Below are positions 7,207 to 19,006 of a stretch of DNA of 64,000 nt, piece after piece. The stretch lies in the NCBI RefSeq assembly GCF_030252425.1, contig NZ_CP126994.1, forward strand, positions 1,922,001 through 1,986,000, in the 5' to 3' direction. Position numbers and translations under genes: made by a program. The DNA comes from Acidisoma sp. PAMC 29798. GTDB lineage: Bacteria > Pseudomonadota > Alphaproteobacteria > Acetobacterales > Acetobacteraceae. Below the pieces are notes generated by a model. The model saw only the letters and a list, made by a program, of their open reading frames with translations. It was not told the origin of the DNA and searched no databases. Numbering within the stretch: the stretch's first letter is position 1; each line of letters starts with the position of its first letter.

Positions 7207-8775
7207 CTACTCCCACTCAATCGTCCCGGGCGGCTTGCTGGTGATGTCGTAGGTCACCCGATTGATCCCCCGCACCTCGTTCACGATCCTGTTCGCCACA
7301 CGCGACAGGAAGGTCACCTCGAACGGATACACATCCGCCGTCATGCCATCGGTGCTCGTCACCGCCCGCAGCGCGCAGGCGAGGTCATAGGTCCGCCCGT
7401 CACCCATCACGCCCACCGTCCGCACCGGCAACAGCACCGCAAACGCCTGCCAGATGGCGTCATAAAGATTGTTCAGCCGCAGCTCCTCAAGGAAAATCGC
7501 ATCCGCGCGCCGCAGCAAATCCAGCTTCTCCCGCGAAATCGCGCCGGGAATACGAATCGCCAATCCTGGCCCCGGAAACGGATGCCGCCCGATCAAAGAC
7601 TTCGGCAGACCAAGCTCCAATCCCAAGACCCGCACTTCATCCTTGAACAGTTCGCGCAGCGGCTCCACCAGCTTCATGCGCATGCGCGCCGGCAAGCCAC
7701 CGACATTGTGGTGCGATTTGATCGTCACCGAAGGCCCACCCGTGAAGCTCACACTCTCGATCACATCGGGATACAGCGTGCCCTGGGCCAGGAAATCCGC
7801 ACCGCCGAGTTTCGCGGCCTCTTCCTCGAAAACATCGATGAACAGCCCGCCGATCGTCTTGCGCTTGATCTCGGGGTCCGACACGCCGTCGAGCGCGCTC
7901 AGGAACATCTCTGAGGCATCGCGATGCACCAGCGTGATGTTGAAGCGGTCACGGAAAACTTTCACGACCTCATCGGCCTCGTTCAGTCGCAGCAAGCCGT
8001 GATCGACGAAGATGCAAGTCAGCTGGTCGCCGATCGCCTCATGGATCAGCGCCGCCGCCACGGCGGAATCGACACCGCCGGACAGGCCGCAGATCACCCG
8101 ACCGCTGCCGACCTGGGCGCGGATGGCGTCGATCTGCGCCTGCTTGAATCCGGCCATGGTCCAGTCGCCACGGCAACCGGCAATGGCATGGGTGAAGTTG
8201 CGCAGGATGGCCGCGCCATGCGGCGTATGTACGACCTCCAGATGGAACTGCACGCCGTAAAAGCGCCGCTCGTCATCGGCAATGGCCGCGAAGGGCGATC
8301 CGTCACTGGTGCCCACGGGCCGGAAGCCGGGCGGCAGGCGCGTCACCCGGTCGCCATGGCTCATCCAGACCTGCTCGCGTGCGCCCATCGCCCAGCCTTC
8401 GGGAATGCCGTCGAAGAGCGCGCAGGTATCGGTCACCTCCACGAAGGCGCGGCCGAATTCGCGATGGTTATGACCTTCGACGAGGCCGCCGAGCTGCGCG
8501 CACATCGCCTGCTGGCCGTAGCAAATGCCCAAAACCGGCAAGCCCATTTCGAAGACGATCTCGGGGATTTTTGGCGCGACGTCTTCCGTGACGCTCGCCG
8601 GGCCGCCGGACAGAATGATGCCGCGCGGGGCGTAATCGGCGATTTTTTGGGGATCGACGTTGAACGGCCAAATCTCGCAATAGACGCCACTCTCCCGCAC
8701 CCGGCGGGCAATGAGCTGCGTGAATTGGCTACCGAAATCGAGGATGAGAACGCGGTCTGCGGTGATCTGTGCCAT
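7207..8775 (-). CDS. guaA: GMP synthase (glutamine-hydrolysing)
   Basis: 522 aa, start at [20 protein letters not shown] (ATG 8775); upstream in-frame codons are not family sequence. The N-terminal class I glutamine amidotransferase has the nucleophile Cys in VLGICYGQQ and the His/Glu pair in [11 protein letters not shown]. The ATP-pyrophosphatase domain carries the P-loop [14 protein letters not shown]. The C-terminal dimerisation domain has [13 protein letters not shown] and ends in KPPGTIEWE, the invariant GMPS tail. It converts XMP, ATP and glutamine to GMP, the last step of guanylate synthesis. It is downstream of guaB on the same strand, separated by two genes. Confidence 0.98.
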   Translation of the reverse strand: MAQITADRVLILDFGSQFTQLIARRVRESGVYCEIWPFNVDPQKIADYAPRGIILSGGPASVTEDVAPKIPEIVFEMGLPVLGICYGQQAMCAQLGGLVEGHNHREFGRAFVEVTDTCALFDGIPEGWAMGAREQVWMSHGDRVTRLPPGFRPVGTSDGSPFAAIADDERRFYGVQFHLEVVHTPHGAAILRNFTHAIAGCRGDWTMAGFKQAQIDAIRAQVGSGRVICGLSGGVDSAVAAALIHEAIGDQLTCIFVDHGLLRLNEADEVVKVFRDRFNITLVHRDASEMFLSALDGVSDPEIKRKTIGGLFIDVFEEEAAKLGGADFLAQGTLYPDVIESVSFTGGPSVTIKSHHNVGGLPARMRMKLVEPLRELFKDEVRVLGLELGLPKSLIGRHPFPGPGLAIRIPGAISREKLDLLRRADAIFLEELRLNNLYDAIWQAFAVLLPVRTVGVMGDGRTYDLACALRAVTSTDGMTADVYPFEVTFLSRVANRIVNEVRGINRVTYDITSKPPGTIEWE

Positions 8776-8813
8776 GTCGCGATATGCCGCAGCGACAGAG
8801 TCGAGGCAAGACT

Positions 8814-9350
8814 TTAAACGCCGGTCAGACGGTCTATCGGATCCCACATAAACGCAGTCTGTGGCTGCTGCACCCCGCCGACGCTCACGCTGCCCTCCAT
8901 GGCCCGCACGCCGCCCAGCCGCTCATAGAACCAGCGGCTGTGATTGCGGCTGAGCACCCAAACAAAAACGTTGCGGCAACCGGCCTCGGCCAGGCCGCGC
9001 GCGGCGGCCGTGATCAGCGCCCGGCCGAGCCCCCGGTCCCGCCAATCATCCAGCACATACAGCGTCTCGATCTCACCCTCGGCGATGGCGGTGCCGCGTG
9101 CGCGGCTGGCCGTGACGAATCCGAGCACGTCGGGCGCGCCATCCTCGGCCTCCTCGTCACTCGGCACAGCGACATGCACAATCTCGCCCGCGCGGATGAT
9201 ATGGCCGTAATAGCCCTCCTGCCGGCGGGCGGAGAGCGCGGTCAGGCTGTGGTCGGGCAAGACGCCGGCATAGGCGCTGCGCCAGGCCGCGACATGCACG
9301 GCGGCCATCGCCGCTCCGTCCGAAAACCGGGCGGGGCGGATTGCCGTCAC
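8814..9350 (-). CDS. GNAT-family N-acetyltransferase
   Basis: 178 aa. A GNAT fold is indicated by [28 protein letters not shown] at the N-terminus. The acetyl-CoA binding motif A is [22 protein letters not shown] (R/QxxGxG/A), and motif B is [17 protein letters not shown]. The acceptor is unknown. Its ATG overlaps the stop of the RsmB-type gene by 4 bases, so it is translationally coupled to that gene and sits inside the guaB-guaA gene string. Confidence 0.88.
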   Translation of the reverse strand: MTAIRPARFSDGAAMAAVHVAAWRSAYAGVLPDHSLTALSARRQEGYYGHIIRAGEIVHVAVPSDEEAEDGAPDVLGFVTASRARGTAIAEGEIETLYVLDDWRDRGLGRALITAAARGLAEAGCRNVFVWVLSRNHSRWFYERLGGVRAMEGSVSVGGVQQPQTAFMWDPIDRLTGV

Positions 9351-10633
9351 CGCTTCTCCATCACCGCCGCGAAGAAGCCATCGGTGCCATGGCGCGCGGG
9401 CGTCAGCCGCAGGGTGCCGCCCGCCATATCCGCCTCGGCGGGCGCATGGGGCGGATGGTCGATGAGCGTGAAATCGGGGTGGTCGGCCAGGAAGCGCGCC
9501 ACTTGATCCTCGTTTTCCGGTCTGAGAAGGGAGCAGGTCGCATAGATCAACTGCCCGCCCTTTCGCAGCAGGCGGGAGGCATCATGCAGGATGATGGCCT
9601 GCTTTTCCACAAGCTGCTCCAGGTCGCTCGGCGTCAGGCGCAGCCGCGCGTCGGGGTTGCGCCGCCAGGTGCCGGTGCCGGTGCAGGGCGCGTCGACCAG
9701 CACGCGGTCGAAGGTCTCGCGGCGGCGCTTGGCCCATTTGTCGCCGGTCGTCAGCAGATGCTGCTCGACATTATGCACGCCGGCGCGGCGCAGCCGGCGC
9801 ACCGCCCCGTCGAGCCGATGGGCGGAGGTATCGGCGGCCAGGATCTGGCCCTTATTCTCCATCGTCATGGCCATCGCCAAGGTCTTGCCGCCGGCGCCCG
9901 CGCAGTAATCGGCGATGCGCATACCGGGTTGGGCATCGGCCAGCAGGGCCACGACCTGGCTGCCCTCATCCTGAATTTCCACCAGGCCGCTCTTGAACGC
10001 CTCCCCGGTCACGACCGGGCGGCGGCCAGCGATGCGCAGGCCCCAGGGGCTCAGCGTGGTCGGCTCTGCCACGATGCCTTCGGCGGCGAGGGCCGCGATG
10101 GCGCCGGTGCGGTCGCCCTTGAGCAGATTGACCCGCAGGTCGAGCGGCGCCGGCGCCAGCATGGCCGATACCTCCCGATCCGTGTCCCGGCCGAAGCGTT
10201 CGGTCAGCAGGGGCATGATCCAGTCCGGCACTTCCAGGCGTACGGCATCCGGCATCTGCGGATGATCGAGCGTATGGTCGTTCAGGCGACGGAGAATCTC
10301 CTCCTCCTCGGACGTCATCGGTTCCGGGGCATAGCGGCCGCCGGAATACATGTTCACGACCTGATAGGAGGGGCGGCCGGTCAGCACTGCCAGGGCCGCG
10401 ATGGTCATGCGCGGGCTGGGCACGCCCTGGGCGTGTTCCACCCACCAGGACAGCCGCCGCTGATGGCGCAGCACCGACCAGACCTGATCGGACACTTCCC
10501 GCCGGTCACCGCCGCCGATGAAGCGCCGGGCACGGAAATAGTCATTCGCGACCGCGTCGGCCGGCTTGCGGGGCGCTGCCTCGATCGCCTGGAGAAGATC
10601 GATCGCGGCAGCAAGGCGGGCATTCGGGGTCAC
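9347..10633 (-). CDS. rsmB: RsmB/NOP-family rRNA cytosine-C5 methyltransferase
   Basis: 428 aa. The N-terminal part (about 1-150) resembles the NusB/RNA-binding region of RsmB. The C-terminal Rossmann methyltransferase has the AdoMet loop DYCAGAGGKTLAMAM, motif IV VDAPCTGTGTWRRNPDARLRL with the Pro-Cys, and motif VI YATCSLLRPENEDQV with the catalytic Cys. RsmB makes m5C967 in 16S rRNA. Bacterial relatives (RsmF) modify other sites, so the exact position is inferred. Guanylate genes flank it on both sides, an arrangement often seen in alphaproteobacteria. Confidence 0.88.
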   Translation of the reverse strand: MTPNARLAAAIDLLQAIEAAPRKPADAVANDYFRARRFIGGGDRREVSDQVWSVLRHQRRLSWWVEHAQGVPSPRMTIAALAVLTGRPSYQVVNMYSGGRYAPEPMTSEEEEILRRLNDHTLDHPQMPDAVRLEVPDWIMPLLTERFGRDTDREVSAMLAPAPLDLRVNLLKGDRTGAIAALAAEGIVAEPTTLSPWGLRIAGRRPVVTGEAFKSGLVEIQDEGSQVVALLADAQPGMRIADYCAGAGGKTLAMAMTMENKGQILAADTSAHRLDGAVRRLRRAGVHNVEQHLLTTGDKWAKRRRETFDRVLVDAPCTGTGTWRRNPDARLRLTPSDLEQLVEKQAIILHDASRLLRKGGQLIYATCSLLRPENEDQVARFLADHPDFTLIDHPPHAPAEADMAGGTLRLTPARHGTDGFFAAVMEKR

Positions 10634-10679
10634 GTATTTTCTTTCGGTTCAGTCAGGCACGCCAAAACGGAAGCTGCGA

Positions 10680-12404
<1,725 letters not shown>

Positions 12405-12418
12405 TCAAGGACTGCCTG

Positions 12419-13855
12419 ATGGCGATGCCCGCGCCCCCCGGCGCCCACCACCCTCAGGCGGCGCGCTTCGTCACCGGGTCGATCATGCGCCATGTGACGG
12501 TCATGGCGCTGACCAGCGCCATCGGTCTGGTTGCGGTCTTCGGCGTCGATCTGCTGAATTTCTTCTACATTTCCCTGCTCGGCCAGAAGCCCATCGCGGC
12601 GGCCGTCGGTTTCGCCGGCGCGGTCGGCTTCTTCCAGATCTCGATCTGCATCGGCCTGACCATCGGTGTTGGCGCCACCGTGTCAGCGGCCATCGGCGCG
12701 CAACGCCTGAGCGATGCGCGGCGCATCGGCACCATCAGCCTGATCGCCATGACGGCGGCGGCACTGGTGCTCGGCATCGCGACGGCGCTGGCGAGGGAAC
12801 CGCTGCTCGGCCTGCTGCGGGCGGAAGGGGATACGCGGGCTCTGGCGGCGCACTACCTCGCCATCACCTCGCCTTCGCTGCCTTTGCTCGCCATCGGCAT
12901 GGGCTCCGCAGCGCTGTTGCGCTCCATCGGCGCCGCCAAACGCTCCATGAACGTGACGTTGTTCGCGGCGGTCGCGGTCGCCTTCCTCGACCCCTTGCTG
13001 ATCTTCGGGCTCCATCTCGGCCTCACCGGGGCGGCGATCAGCGCGGTGCTGTCGCGCGTCATCCTCGCCGGCCTCGGCCTCACCTATGTCCTCCGCCAGG
13101 ACCTGCTCGGGCCGCCGCAGTTTCGCCAGGCGGCCACGGACCTGCGGCAGGTCGGGCGTGTGGCGGGGCCGGCGATCCTGACCAATCTCGCGACGCCCGT
13201 GAGCTCCGCCTATGCGACCCATGCCATGGCGGGATTCGGTGTGGCCGCCGTCGCCGGGCAGGCGGCCATAGACCGCATCACGCCTGTGGCCTTCGGGGTG
13301 ATCTTCGCCCTCACCGGTGCTGTCGGCCCGATCATGGCGCAGAATCTCGGCGCCGGCCGGCCGGACCGGGTGCGGGAAACGCTGCGCGCCGCCCTCACCT
13401 TCATGATCACCGCCGTGCTGATCGCCTGGGTGATCCTCGCGGCCACGCAGAACCTGCTCGCGCTCGCCTTCGACTCCCATGGCATCGCGGCCGACCTGCT
13501 GCATCTGTTCTGTACCTGGGTCGCCGGCAGCCTGCTGTTCTACGGCGCGCTGTTCGTGGCGAACGCGGCCTTCAACAATCTCGGCCGACCGGGCCTGGCG
13601 ACGCTGTTCAACTGGGGCCGCGCGACCTTAGGCACCATCCCCTTCGTCCATTACGGCATGCGCTATGGGGCGGAGGGTGTGCTCATCGGCCAGGCCCTGG
13701 GCTCGGTCGTCTTCGGCCTCGGGGCCGTCATCGTCGCCTTCAGCGTGGTGCGACACCTGCGCGCACCGTTCCGCGCCCAGACGCCGAATGCGACGATCGC
13801 CTTGCCCACCGCGCGCGGCGCGCTGGCGTCCCTGCTCGCGCGGCCCGAGGAGTAG
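12419..13855 (+). CDS. MATE-family multidrug/sodium-coupled exporter
   Basis: 478 aa with about 12 hydrophobic segments in two similar halves, as in MATE exporters. The first half opens with IMRHVTVMALTSAIGLVAVFGVDLLNFFYISLLG. Both halves contain the family-like segments FAGAVGFFQISICIGLTIGVG and FALTGAVGPIMAQNLGAGRPD. It would export cationic or toxic compounds across the inner membrane by sodium or proton antiport; the substrate is unknown. Its stop codon is directly adjacent to that of the convergent rlmE. Confidence 0.9.
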   Translation: MAMPAPPGAHHPQAARFVTGSIMRHVTVMALTSAIGLVAVFGVDLLNFFYISLLGQKPIAAAVGFAGAVGFFQISICIGLTIGVGATVSAAIGAQRLSDARRIGTISLIAMTAAALVLGIATALAREPLLGLLRAEGDTRALAAHYLAITSPSLPLLAIGMGSAALLRSIGAAKRSMNVTLFAAVAVAFLDPLLIFGLHLGLTGAAISAVLSRVILAGLGLTYVLRQDLLGPPQFRQAATDLRQVGRVAGPAILTNLATPVSSAYATHAMAGFGVAAVAGQAAIDRITPVAFGVIFALTGAVGPIMAQNLGAGRPDRVRETLRAALTFMITAVLIAWVILAATQNLLALAFDSHGIAADLLHLFCTWVAGSLLFYGALFVANAAFNNLGRPGLATLFNWGRATLGTIPFVHYGMRYGAEGVLIGQALGSVVFGLGAVIVAFSVVRHLRAPFRAQTPNATIALPTARGALASLLARPEE

Positions 13856-14539
13856 CTAGTCCCGGAATCCGGTCGCGACGACGTAAAGCTCGCTCGATTC
13901 CTTGCGGCTCGCGGGCGGCTTGGCATGGCGGACCGTGGCGAAGCGCTTCTTCATCGGCACCAGCAGATGCTGCTCGGCGCCGCCCTGGAACAGCTTGGTC
14001 ACGAAGGTACCGCCCGGCGGCAACAGGGTGAAGGCGAGTTCCAAGGCCATCTCCGCGAGGGCCACGATGCGCACATGGTCGGTCGCGGCATGGCCGGAGG
14101 TGTTCGGCGCCATATCCGACAGCAGGATGTCCGGCGGCCCGCCCAGCAGCTCCAGCGCCTGTTTCTGGACCTCGGGGTCGGTCGCATCGCCCTTGATGAG
14201 ATGGGCGCGCGGAATGGGCTCGATCTCCAGCAGATCGACGCCGACGACCGATCCGGCGCCACGTTCCAGCGCCACCTGAACCCAGCCGCCCGGGGCGGCG
14301 CCGAAATCGAGCACGCGCATGCCCTTCTTCAGAACATGGAAGCGGTCATCCAACTCGATGAGCTTAAAGGCGGCGCGCGACCGCCAGCCGCCCTTCTGGG
14401 CGGCCGCGACATAGGGGTCGTTCAACTGCCGCGTCAGCCAGCGTTGCGAGGCGACACTGCGACCGGCCGACTTCTTGAGCTTGACCGTGAGAGTACGGCC
14501 ACCGCCCCCGCTCCCGATGGAGCTCGTGTCCTTGGCCAT
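13856..14539 (-). CDS. rlmE: 23S rRNA (uridine-2'-O)-methyltransferase RlmE (FtsJ)
   Basis: 227 aa, slightly longer than E. coli RlmE because of a Gly-rich and basic N-terminal tail (SGGGGRTLTVKLKKSAGR). The K-D-K-E catalytic tetrad of FtsJ enzymes is visible: Lys in SRAAFKLIELD, Asp in LLSDMAPNTSGH, Lys in FVTKLFQGG, and Glu in ESSELYVVATGF. The AdoMet loop is LDFGAAPGGWVQVAL. It methylates U2552 in the A-loop of 23S rRNA during late 50S assembly. It follows the ppx gene by 12 bases on the same strand, so the two form an operon. Confidence 0.96.
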   Translation of the reverse strand: MAKDTSSIGSGGGGRTLTVKLKKSAGRSVASQRWLTRQLNDPYVAAAQKGGWRSRAAFKLIELDDRFHVLKKGMRVLDFGAAPGGWVQVALERGAGSVVGVDLLEIEPIPRAHLIKGDATDPEVQKQALELLGGPPDILLSDMAPNTSGHAATDHVRIVALAEMALELAFTLLPPGGTFVTKLFQGGAEQHLLVPMKKRFATVRHAKPPASRKESSELYVVATGFRD

Positions 14540-14551
14540 GGTCGTGCCTCT

Positions 14552-15643
14552 TCAGCCGGCGGGTGACGCGGCGACGGATCGCGAAGACAGGGATCCGCCA
14601 CCGCGGCGGGCCTCCCGTCTGCGCCCAGCCCGCATCTGCCGCAGGAGCATCCCCTCGCGCAAGCCGCGATCGGCAACGCCGACCTCCGGCGTCGGCCAAA
14701 CAGACCGGATCGCCGCGAAAATGGCGCAGCCCGGCAAAACGAAATCGGCGCGGTCCTCCCCGATACAGGGATGCGCCGCCAGGCCCGCGCGGCCCATTTC
14801 ACGCAGCGCCGTCACGGCGTCATCAGCTTCCGCACCTGGCAACAGGATGCCGTCCACCAGCGGCCGGCGATAGCGGGGCAGTTTAAGCGCCACGCTCGCG
14901 ACCGTGGTGATGGTGCCGCTGGTGCCCAGCAGCCGGACGCCGGAGTGATTGATCTCCAGCCCGATGCGATGGATGTCCTCGAACTGCCACAGCCGTTCCT
15001 CGACCGTCTCGACCATCGCGTCGAACCCCTCCTCCGTGAAGCAGGAATGGGGCGTGCAAGCGCCCAGGGTCATGACGCCGAAGGGCAACGACACATAGCC
15101 GATCAGGCAGGGCGCAGCGTCGCAGGCATCCAGCCGAACCCAGGCGATTTCGGTGGAACCGCCACCGATGTCGAAGACCAGCGCCCGCGAACCGGCATTG
15201 CGCAGCAGGGGCGTGCAGCTTTCCAGCGTCAGCTCGGCTTCCTCGCGGCCCGAAATGATGCGGATATCGAGGCCGGTCTGGGTGCGGACGCGCGCCAGGA
15301 AGTCCGCCCCATTGCCGGCGCGACGGCAGGCCTCGGTCGCGACAGCGGTGAGGCCCGTGAGGCGATAGCGGGACAGGCGGGTGGCGCAGGATTTGAGCGC
15401 GTCCATGGCGCGGTCCATGGCGCATTCGGCCAATTGGCCGGTTTCGGCCAGGCCTTCGCCGAGGCCGACGGAGCGGCTGAAGCTTTCGATCACACGAAAG
15501 CCGTTGCTGCTGGGCACGCCGAGCATCAGCCGGCAGTTATTGGTGCCAAGATCGATGGCGCCGAAGATCGGCTGTGCCGCCCTTCGATCAATCGTCGGTG
15601 CGGCATCGCCATTCGCGCAGGGCGTGGGGATGCTCATATCCAT
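14552..15643 (-). CDS. ppx: Ppx/GppA-family exopolyphosphatase/guanosine pentaphosphatase
   Basis: About 363 aa from ATG 15643; the frame extends to 15685, but the added residues are not family-like. The ASKHA fold has the phosphate-1 loop IFGAIDLGTNNCRLMLG, the catalytic Glu region VATEACRRAGNG with SGREEAELT, the phosphate-2 loop ALVFDIGGGSTEIAWV and LLGTSGTITTVASVAL. At this length it is the short, alphaproteobacterial form lacking the C-terminal HD-like domains of E. coli Ppx. It hydrolyses polyphosphate or pppGpp. Pairing upstream of rlmE is common in alphaproteobacteria. Confidence 0.92.
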   Translation of the reverse strand: MDMSIPTPCANGDAAPTIDRRAAQPIFGAIDLGTNNCRLMLGVPSSNGFRVIESFSRSVGLGEGLAETGQLAECAMDRAMDALKSCATRLSRYRLTGLTAVATEACRRAGNGADFLARVRTQTGLDIRIISGREEAELTLESCTPLLRNAGSRALVFDIGGGSTEIAWVRLDACDAAPCLIGYVSLPFGVMTLGACTPHSCFTEEGFDAMVETVEERLWQFEDIHRIGLEINHSGVRLLGTSGTITTVASVALKLPRYRRPLVDGILLPGAEADDAVTALREMGRAGLAAHPCIGEDRADFVLPGCAIFAAIRSVWPTPEVGVADRGLREGMLLRQMRAGRRREARRGGGSLSSRSVAASPAG

Positions 15644-15800
15644 AATGCATAGTCGCCGCGTGTGAAGACGTTCCACAAGTGTCAAATGTTTAAGGTGGCC
15701 GCGTGCGGCAAGCCTCTGCCATGAAAGGGGTCCTGTCAGCGGGATCTTGCATCTCGGCCACAGCCGTCCTTGGCTGTCACGACGCCTCAGGAGCCTCCCG

Positions 15801-17126
15801 ATGACGCCCTTCTACGATCTCATCATCCGCAACGGCACGCTGGTGCTGCCCTGGGGTCTGGAGCGCGCCGATATCGGCGTCACGCGCGGCGTGGTCTCCA
15901 CCCTCGCGCCCGCCGCCACCGCCGAAGCGGGCGAAGTGATCGACGCAACCGGCCTGCATGTCCTGCCCGGACTGATCGATGCCCATACGCATCTGCGCGA
16001 CGCCGCCCAGGCCGATGTCGAGAGCATCCCCTCCGGCACCCGTGCGGCTGTGCTCGGCGGCTTGTGCGCCGTCTTCGACATGCCGAACGGCACTCCCTCC
16101 ATCACCACGGCCGAGCGGCTTCAGGCCAAGAAGGATTTTGCGGCCTCGCGGTCCTGGTGCGACCTCGGCCTCTATGTCGGCGCGGCGCGCCCGACCATCG
16201 ACGATCTTGCCGCGCTGGAACTGGAGGACGGCGTCTGCGCCGTGAAGGTCTTTGCCGGCAGCAGCACCGGCGATCTGCTCATCGAGGATGACGCAACGCT
16301 GGAGCGGGTGATGCGCACCGGCCGCCGCCGCATCGCCTATCATAGCGAGGATGAGTATCGCCTGCGGGAGCGCAAGCCCCTGTTCCATGAGGGCATGCCC
16401 TATGCGACCCATGCCGAGTGGCGGGATGTCGAGGCCGCCTTCCTCGGCACCCGGCGGCTGATGGCCCTCGCCCGCCGCACCGGCCGGCCCGCCCATATCC
16501 TGCATGTCTCGACCGCCGAGGAGCTGGACTATCTGCAGGACTACCGCGACATCGCGACGGTGGAGGTGCTGCTCAATCACCTCACCCAGTGGGCGCCGGA
16601 CGCCTATGACCGCCTGGGCCCCTATGCGGTGATGAACCCGCCGATCCGCGAGCGCCGCCATATGGACGCCGCCTGGGCGGCGGTGCGCGATGGGCTGGTG
16701 GATGTCGTGGGTTCGGACCACGCGCCGCATTCCCGCGCGGCCAAGGAGAAGCACTGGCCGCTCTGCGCCGCCGGGCTGACGGGCGTGCAGACCATCGTGC
16801 CCCTGATGCTGGATCACGTCTCGGCGGGTCGCCTGTCCCTGATGCGCCTCGCCGATCTGATGTGCGCCGGCCCGGCGCGGGTCTATGGCGTGCGCGGCAA
16901 GGGGCGCATCGCGCGTGGCTATGACGCGGACTTCACGCTCGTGGATATGAACAGGCGGCGTCGGATCGAGGAAAGCTGGATCGCGAGCCCCTGCGGCTGG
17001 TCGCCCTTCATCGGCACAGAAGTCACAGGTTGGCCGGTCGCGACCATCATTCGGGGCGAGGCGGTGATGCGCGACGATGAGGTGCTCGGCGACCCGATCG
17101 GCCGGCTGGTGCGCTTCGGCGGGTAG
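15801..17126 (+). CDS. Dihydroorotase-family amidohydrolase
   Basis: 441 aa from ATG 15801, with CAGGAG 7 bases upstream. Binuclear metal-site motifs of class I dihydroorotase/cyclic amidohydrolases are present: LPGLIDAHTHLRD (HxH), AVKVFAGSSTGD with the carbamylated Lys, HILHVSTAEE and VLLNHLTQW for the His ligands, and VVGSDHAPH for the catalytic Asp. The C-terminal KGRIARGYDADFTLVDM is the usual amidohydrolase beta-sandwich. Dihydroorotase (pyrimidine synthesis) is the likeliest role. Related hydantoinases and allantoinases share these motifs, and no pyrB neighbour is present to settle it. Confidence 0.85.
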   Translation: MTPFYDLIIRNGTLVLPWGLERADIGVTRGVVSTLAPAATAEAGEVIDATGLHVLPGLIDAHTHLRDAAQADVESIPSGTRAAVLGGLCAVFDMPNGTPSITTAERLQAKKDFAASRSWCDLGLYVGAARPTIDDLAALELEDGVCAVKVFAGSSTGDLLIEDDATLERVMRTGRRRIAYHSEDEYRLRERKPLFHEGMPYATHAEWRDVEAAFLGTRRLMALARRTGRPAHILHVSTAEELDYLQDYRDIATVEVLLNHLTQWAPDAYDRLGPYAVMNPPIRERRHMDAAWAAVRDGLVDVVGSDHAPHSRAAKEKHWPLCAAGLTGVQTIVPLMLDHVSAGRLSLMRLADLMCAGPARVYGVRGKGRIARGYDADFTLVDMNRRRRIEESWIASPCGWSPFIGTEVTGWPVATIIRGEAVMRDDEVLGDPIGRLVRFGG

Positions 17127-17144
17127 AGCGCTACCCTCACGGAC

Positions 17145-18101
17145 ATGCATATTCTCCTGACGGGCTCCTCCGGCTGGCTCGGCCGTTTTCTCGCGCCCAG
17201 GCTTCGCGCCGCCGGCCACAAGGTGACGGGGCTGGATGTGGCGCCCGGTCCCGATACGGACATCCTTGGCTCGGTGGGGGATCGTAACGCGGTCGATCGG
17301 GCCTTTGAGCAAGGCATTGAGGCCGTCATCCACGCCGGCGCCCTGCATAAGCCAGACATCGTCCGCTATCCGCCTCAAGCCTTCATCGACATCAACGTGA
17401 CTGGCACTCTGAACCTGCTGGCGGCCGCGAAGGCGGCTGGGCACGATCGCTTCGTCTTCACCTCCACCACATCCCTGATGGTCAGCCAGACGATCAGAGA
17501 CGAATCTGGCGAGGCCGCGATTTGGTTGGACGAAGCGAGCGGACCGCTCGTTCCGCGCAACATCTACGGTGTCACAAAGCTCGCGGCCGAAGGACTGTGC
17601 CGGCTTTATGCAGCCGAACACGGGCTGTCCTGCGTGGTGTTGCGAACCGCGCGGTTCTTTCCCGAGGATGACGATACGCACCGCATGCCGTCCGGCGAAA
17701 ATCTCAAGGCCAATGAATTCCTCAACCGAAGGCTGACGGTGGAGGATGCGGCTGATGCGCATATTGTCGCGCTGGAGCGAGCGCCCGCGCTCGGCTTCGA
17801 GACCTTTATCCTGTCAGCACCCACACCCTTTGACCGCGCCGATGCATCGGAGTTGAAGCGCGATGCCTCTGCCGTGATCGCTCGCTATTTCCCAGATGCG
17901 CCGATGCTGTATGCCAAGCGAGGCTGGACGCTCCCCGCCAGTCTCGGTCGGGTCTATGATTGGCGCCATGCCGAACGACGGCTCGGCTTTCGTTGCAGCA
18001 CCGGCTTTGCCGAGGTCTTGAACGCGTTGCGCGAAGGCCGCGCAATGCCCTTCGCGCACGACCCATCCTATCTGTCACCGAAAGAGCAGATTGCGACGTG
18101 A
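17145..18101 (+). CDS. NAD-dependent epimerase/dehydratase (extended SDR)
   Basis: 318 aa. The N-terminal ILLTGSSGWLGRFLAPRL is a TGxxGxxG NAD site, with Asp after strand 2 (GLDVAPG) favouring NAD. HAGALHKPDIV, the catalytic Ser/Thr in FTSTTSLMVSQ and YGVTKLAAE with the YxxxK pair complete an extended SDR of the nucleotide-sugar epimerase type. The C-terminus lacks a clear sugar-nucleotide signature, so the substrate is unknown. It starts 18 bases after the dihydroorotase gene and is probably co-transcribed. Confidence 0.88.
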   Translation: MHILLTGSSGWLGRFLAPRLRAAGHKVTGLDVAPGPDTDILGSVGDRNAVDRAFEQGIEAVIHAGALHKPDIVRYPPQAFIDINVTGTLNLLAAAKAAGHDRFVFTSTTSLMVSQTIRDESGEAAIWLDEASGPLVPRNIYGVTKLAAEGLCRLYAAEHGLSCVVLRTARFFPEDDDTHRMPSGENLKANEFLNRRLTVEDAADAHIVALERAPALGFETFILSAPTPFDRADASELKRDASAVIARYFPDAPMLYAKRGWTLPASLGRVYDWRHAERRLGFRCSTGFAEVLNALREGRAMPFAHDPSYLSPKEQIAT

Positions 18102-18182
18102 TCCGTGAAGGCGTTGCTGTCTCCATCGCCCAGCGCGTCCGGCTCAGGAGGAGGCGCATCGTCCCCTCGTGCACCATCCCAC

Positions 18183-18950
18183 CTAGGAGGATTTTTCGGC
18201 GCTGTGGGCGGCGTCTTCAATGACCTTGGCGACCGCGCGCGGTTGCGACAGGAAGATGGCGTGACTGCCCTTCAACTCGACAACCTTGGCATGGGCGCGC
18301 TTGTACATCATGCGCTCCAGGTTCGGATTGATCATCCGGTCCTGCGTCGCGACGATGCCAAAGGTGGGCTTGGACTTCCAGGCCGGTGTGGTGATGGGTG
18401 TCCCGAACACCGCAGCGTTCACCGGCACCTGCGAGATCGCCATGAATTTCGCCTCGGCCAGCGGCACATCCGCTGCGAAGTCGGCCGGAAATTTGGCCGG
18501 ATCGACCAGAAGATAGCCGTCTGCGGTCGGGGCGATGCTTTTGGCGGCGGCCGGCATAGATCCCGTCAAAGGCCCAAGCTTCTCGCCCTCGTCAGGGGCG
18601 AAGGCCGCGACATAGACCAGGCTGGCAACATGCGGGTCGTTCCCTGCTTCGGTGATGACCGCGCCACCATAGCTGTGGCCAACCAGCACGGCCGGACCCG
18701 ACAGGCGATCGAGGATACGCGTAGTGGCCGCCACGTCGTCGGCGATGGATGTCTCAGGCTCCTGAACAACGCTGACCGTAAAGCCGTCCTTGCGCAGAAT
18801 ATCGGCGACCGGCTTCCAGCCGGAGCCATCGGCGAAGGCGCCATGGACCAGAACGATGTTGCGGATGGGCGCGGCTGCAAACGCAGCCATGGGCGCGCCT
18901 GACAGAATGGTCGCTGCGGCAGCGGCGACCAGGGAAAGAGACTGTTTCAC
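18183..18950 (-). CDS. Exported alpha/beta hydrolase
   Basis: 255 aa from a GTG at 18950 with AGGAA 7 bases upstream; the longer frame to 19043 lacks a signal-peptide start. The N-terminus VKQSLSLVAAAAATILSG followed by APMAAFAAAP is a signal peptide with an AxA cleavage site, so the enzyme is periplasmic. The hydrolase fold shows IVLVHGAFADGSGWKPV (oxyanion His-Gly), the nucleophile elbow VLVGHSYGGAVITEAG, Asp in FGIVATQDRMINP and a His in LKGSHAIFLSQP. The family includes EstC-like esterases and pyrethroid hydrolases; the natural substrate is unknown. Confidence 0.88.
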   Translation of the reverse strand: MKQSLSLVAAAAATILSGAPMAAFAAAPIRNIVLVHGAFADGSGWKPVADILRKDGFTVSVVQEPETSIADDVAATTRILDRLSGPAVLVGHSYGGAVITEAGNDPHVASLVYVAAFAPDEGEKLGPLTGSMPAAAKSIAPTADGYLLVDPAKFPADFAADVPLAEAKFMAISQVPVNAAVFGTPITTPAWKSKPTFGIVATQDRMINPNLERMMYKRAHAKVVELKGSHAIFLSQPRAVAKVIEDAAHSAEKSS

Positions 18951-19006
18951 GAGGAAATTCCTATGCAAGCCGGGCTGTCCGGCTGATGCGTTGAAGTCGT
19001 GTGACC

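Noticed and set aside
15777-17762. 661-residue minus-strand open frame
   Set aside because: It is antisense to the dihydroorotase and epimerase genes, both with clear motifs; its sequence is Arg/His/Gly-rich with no domain, typical of a high-GC shadow.
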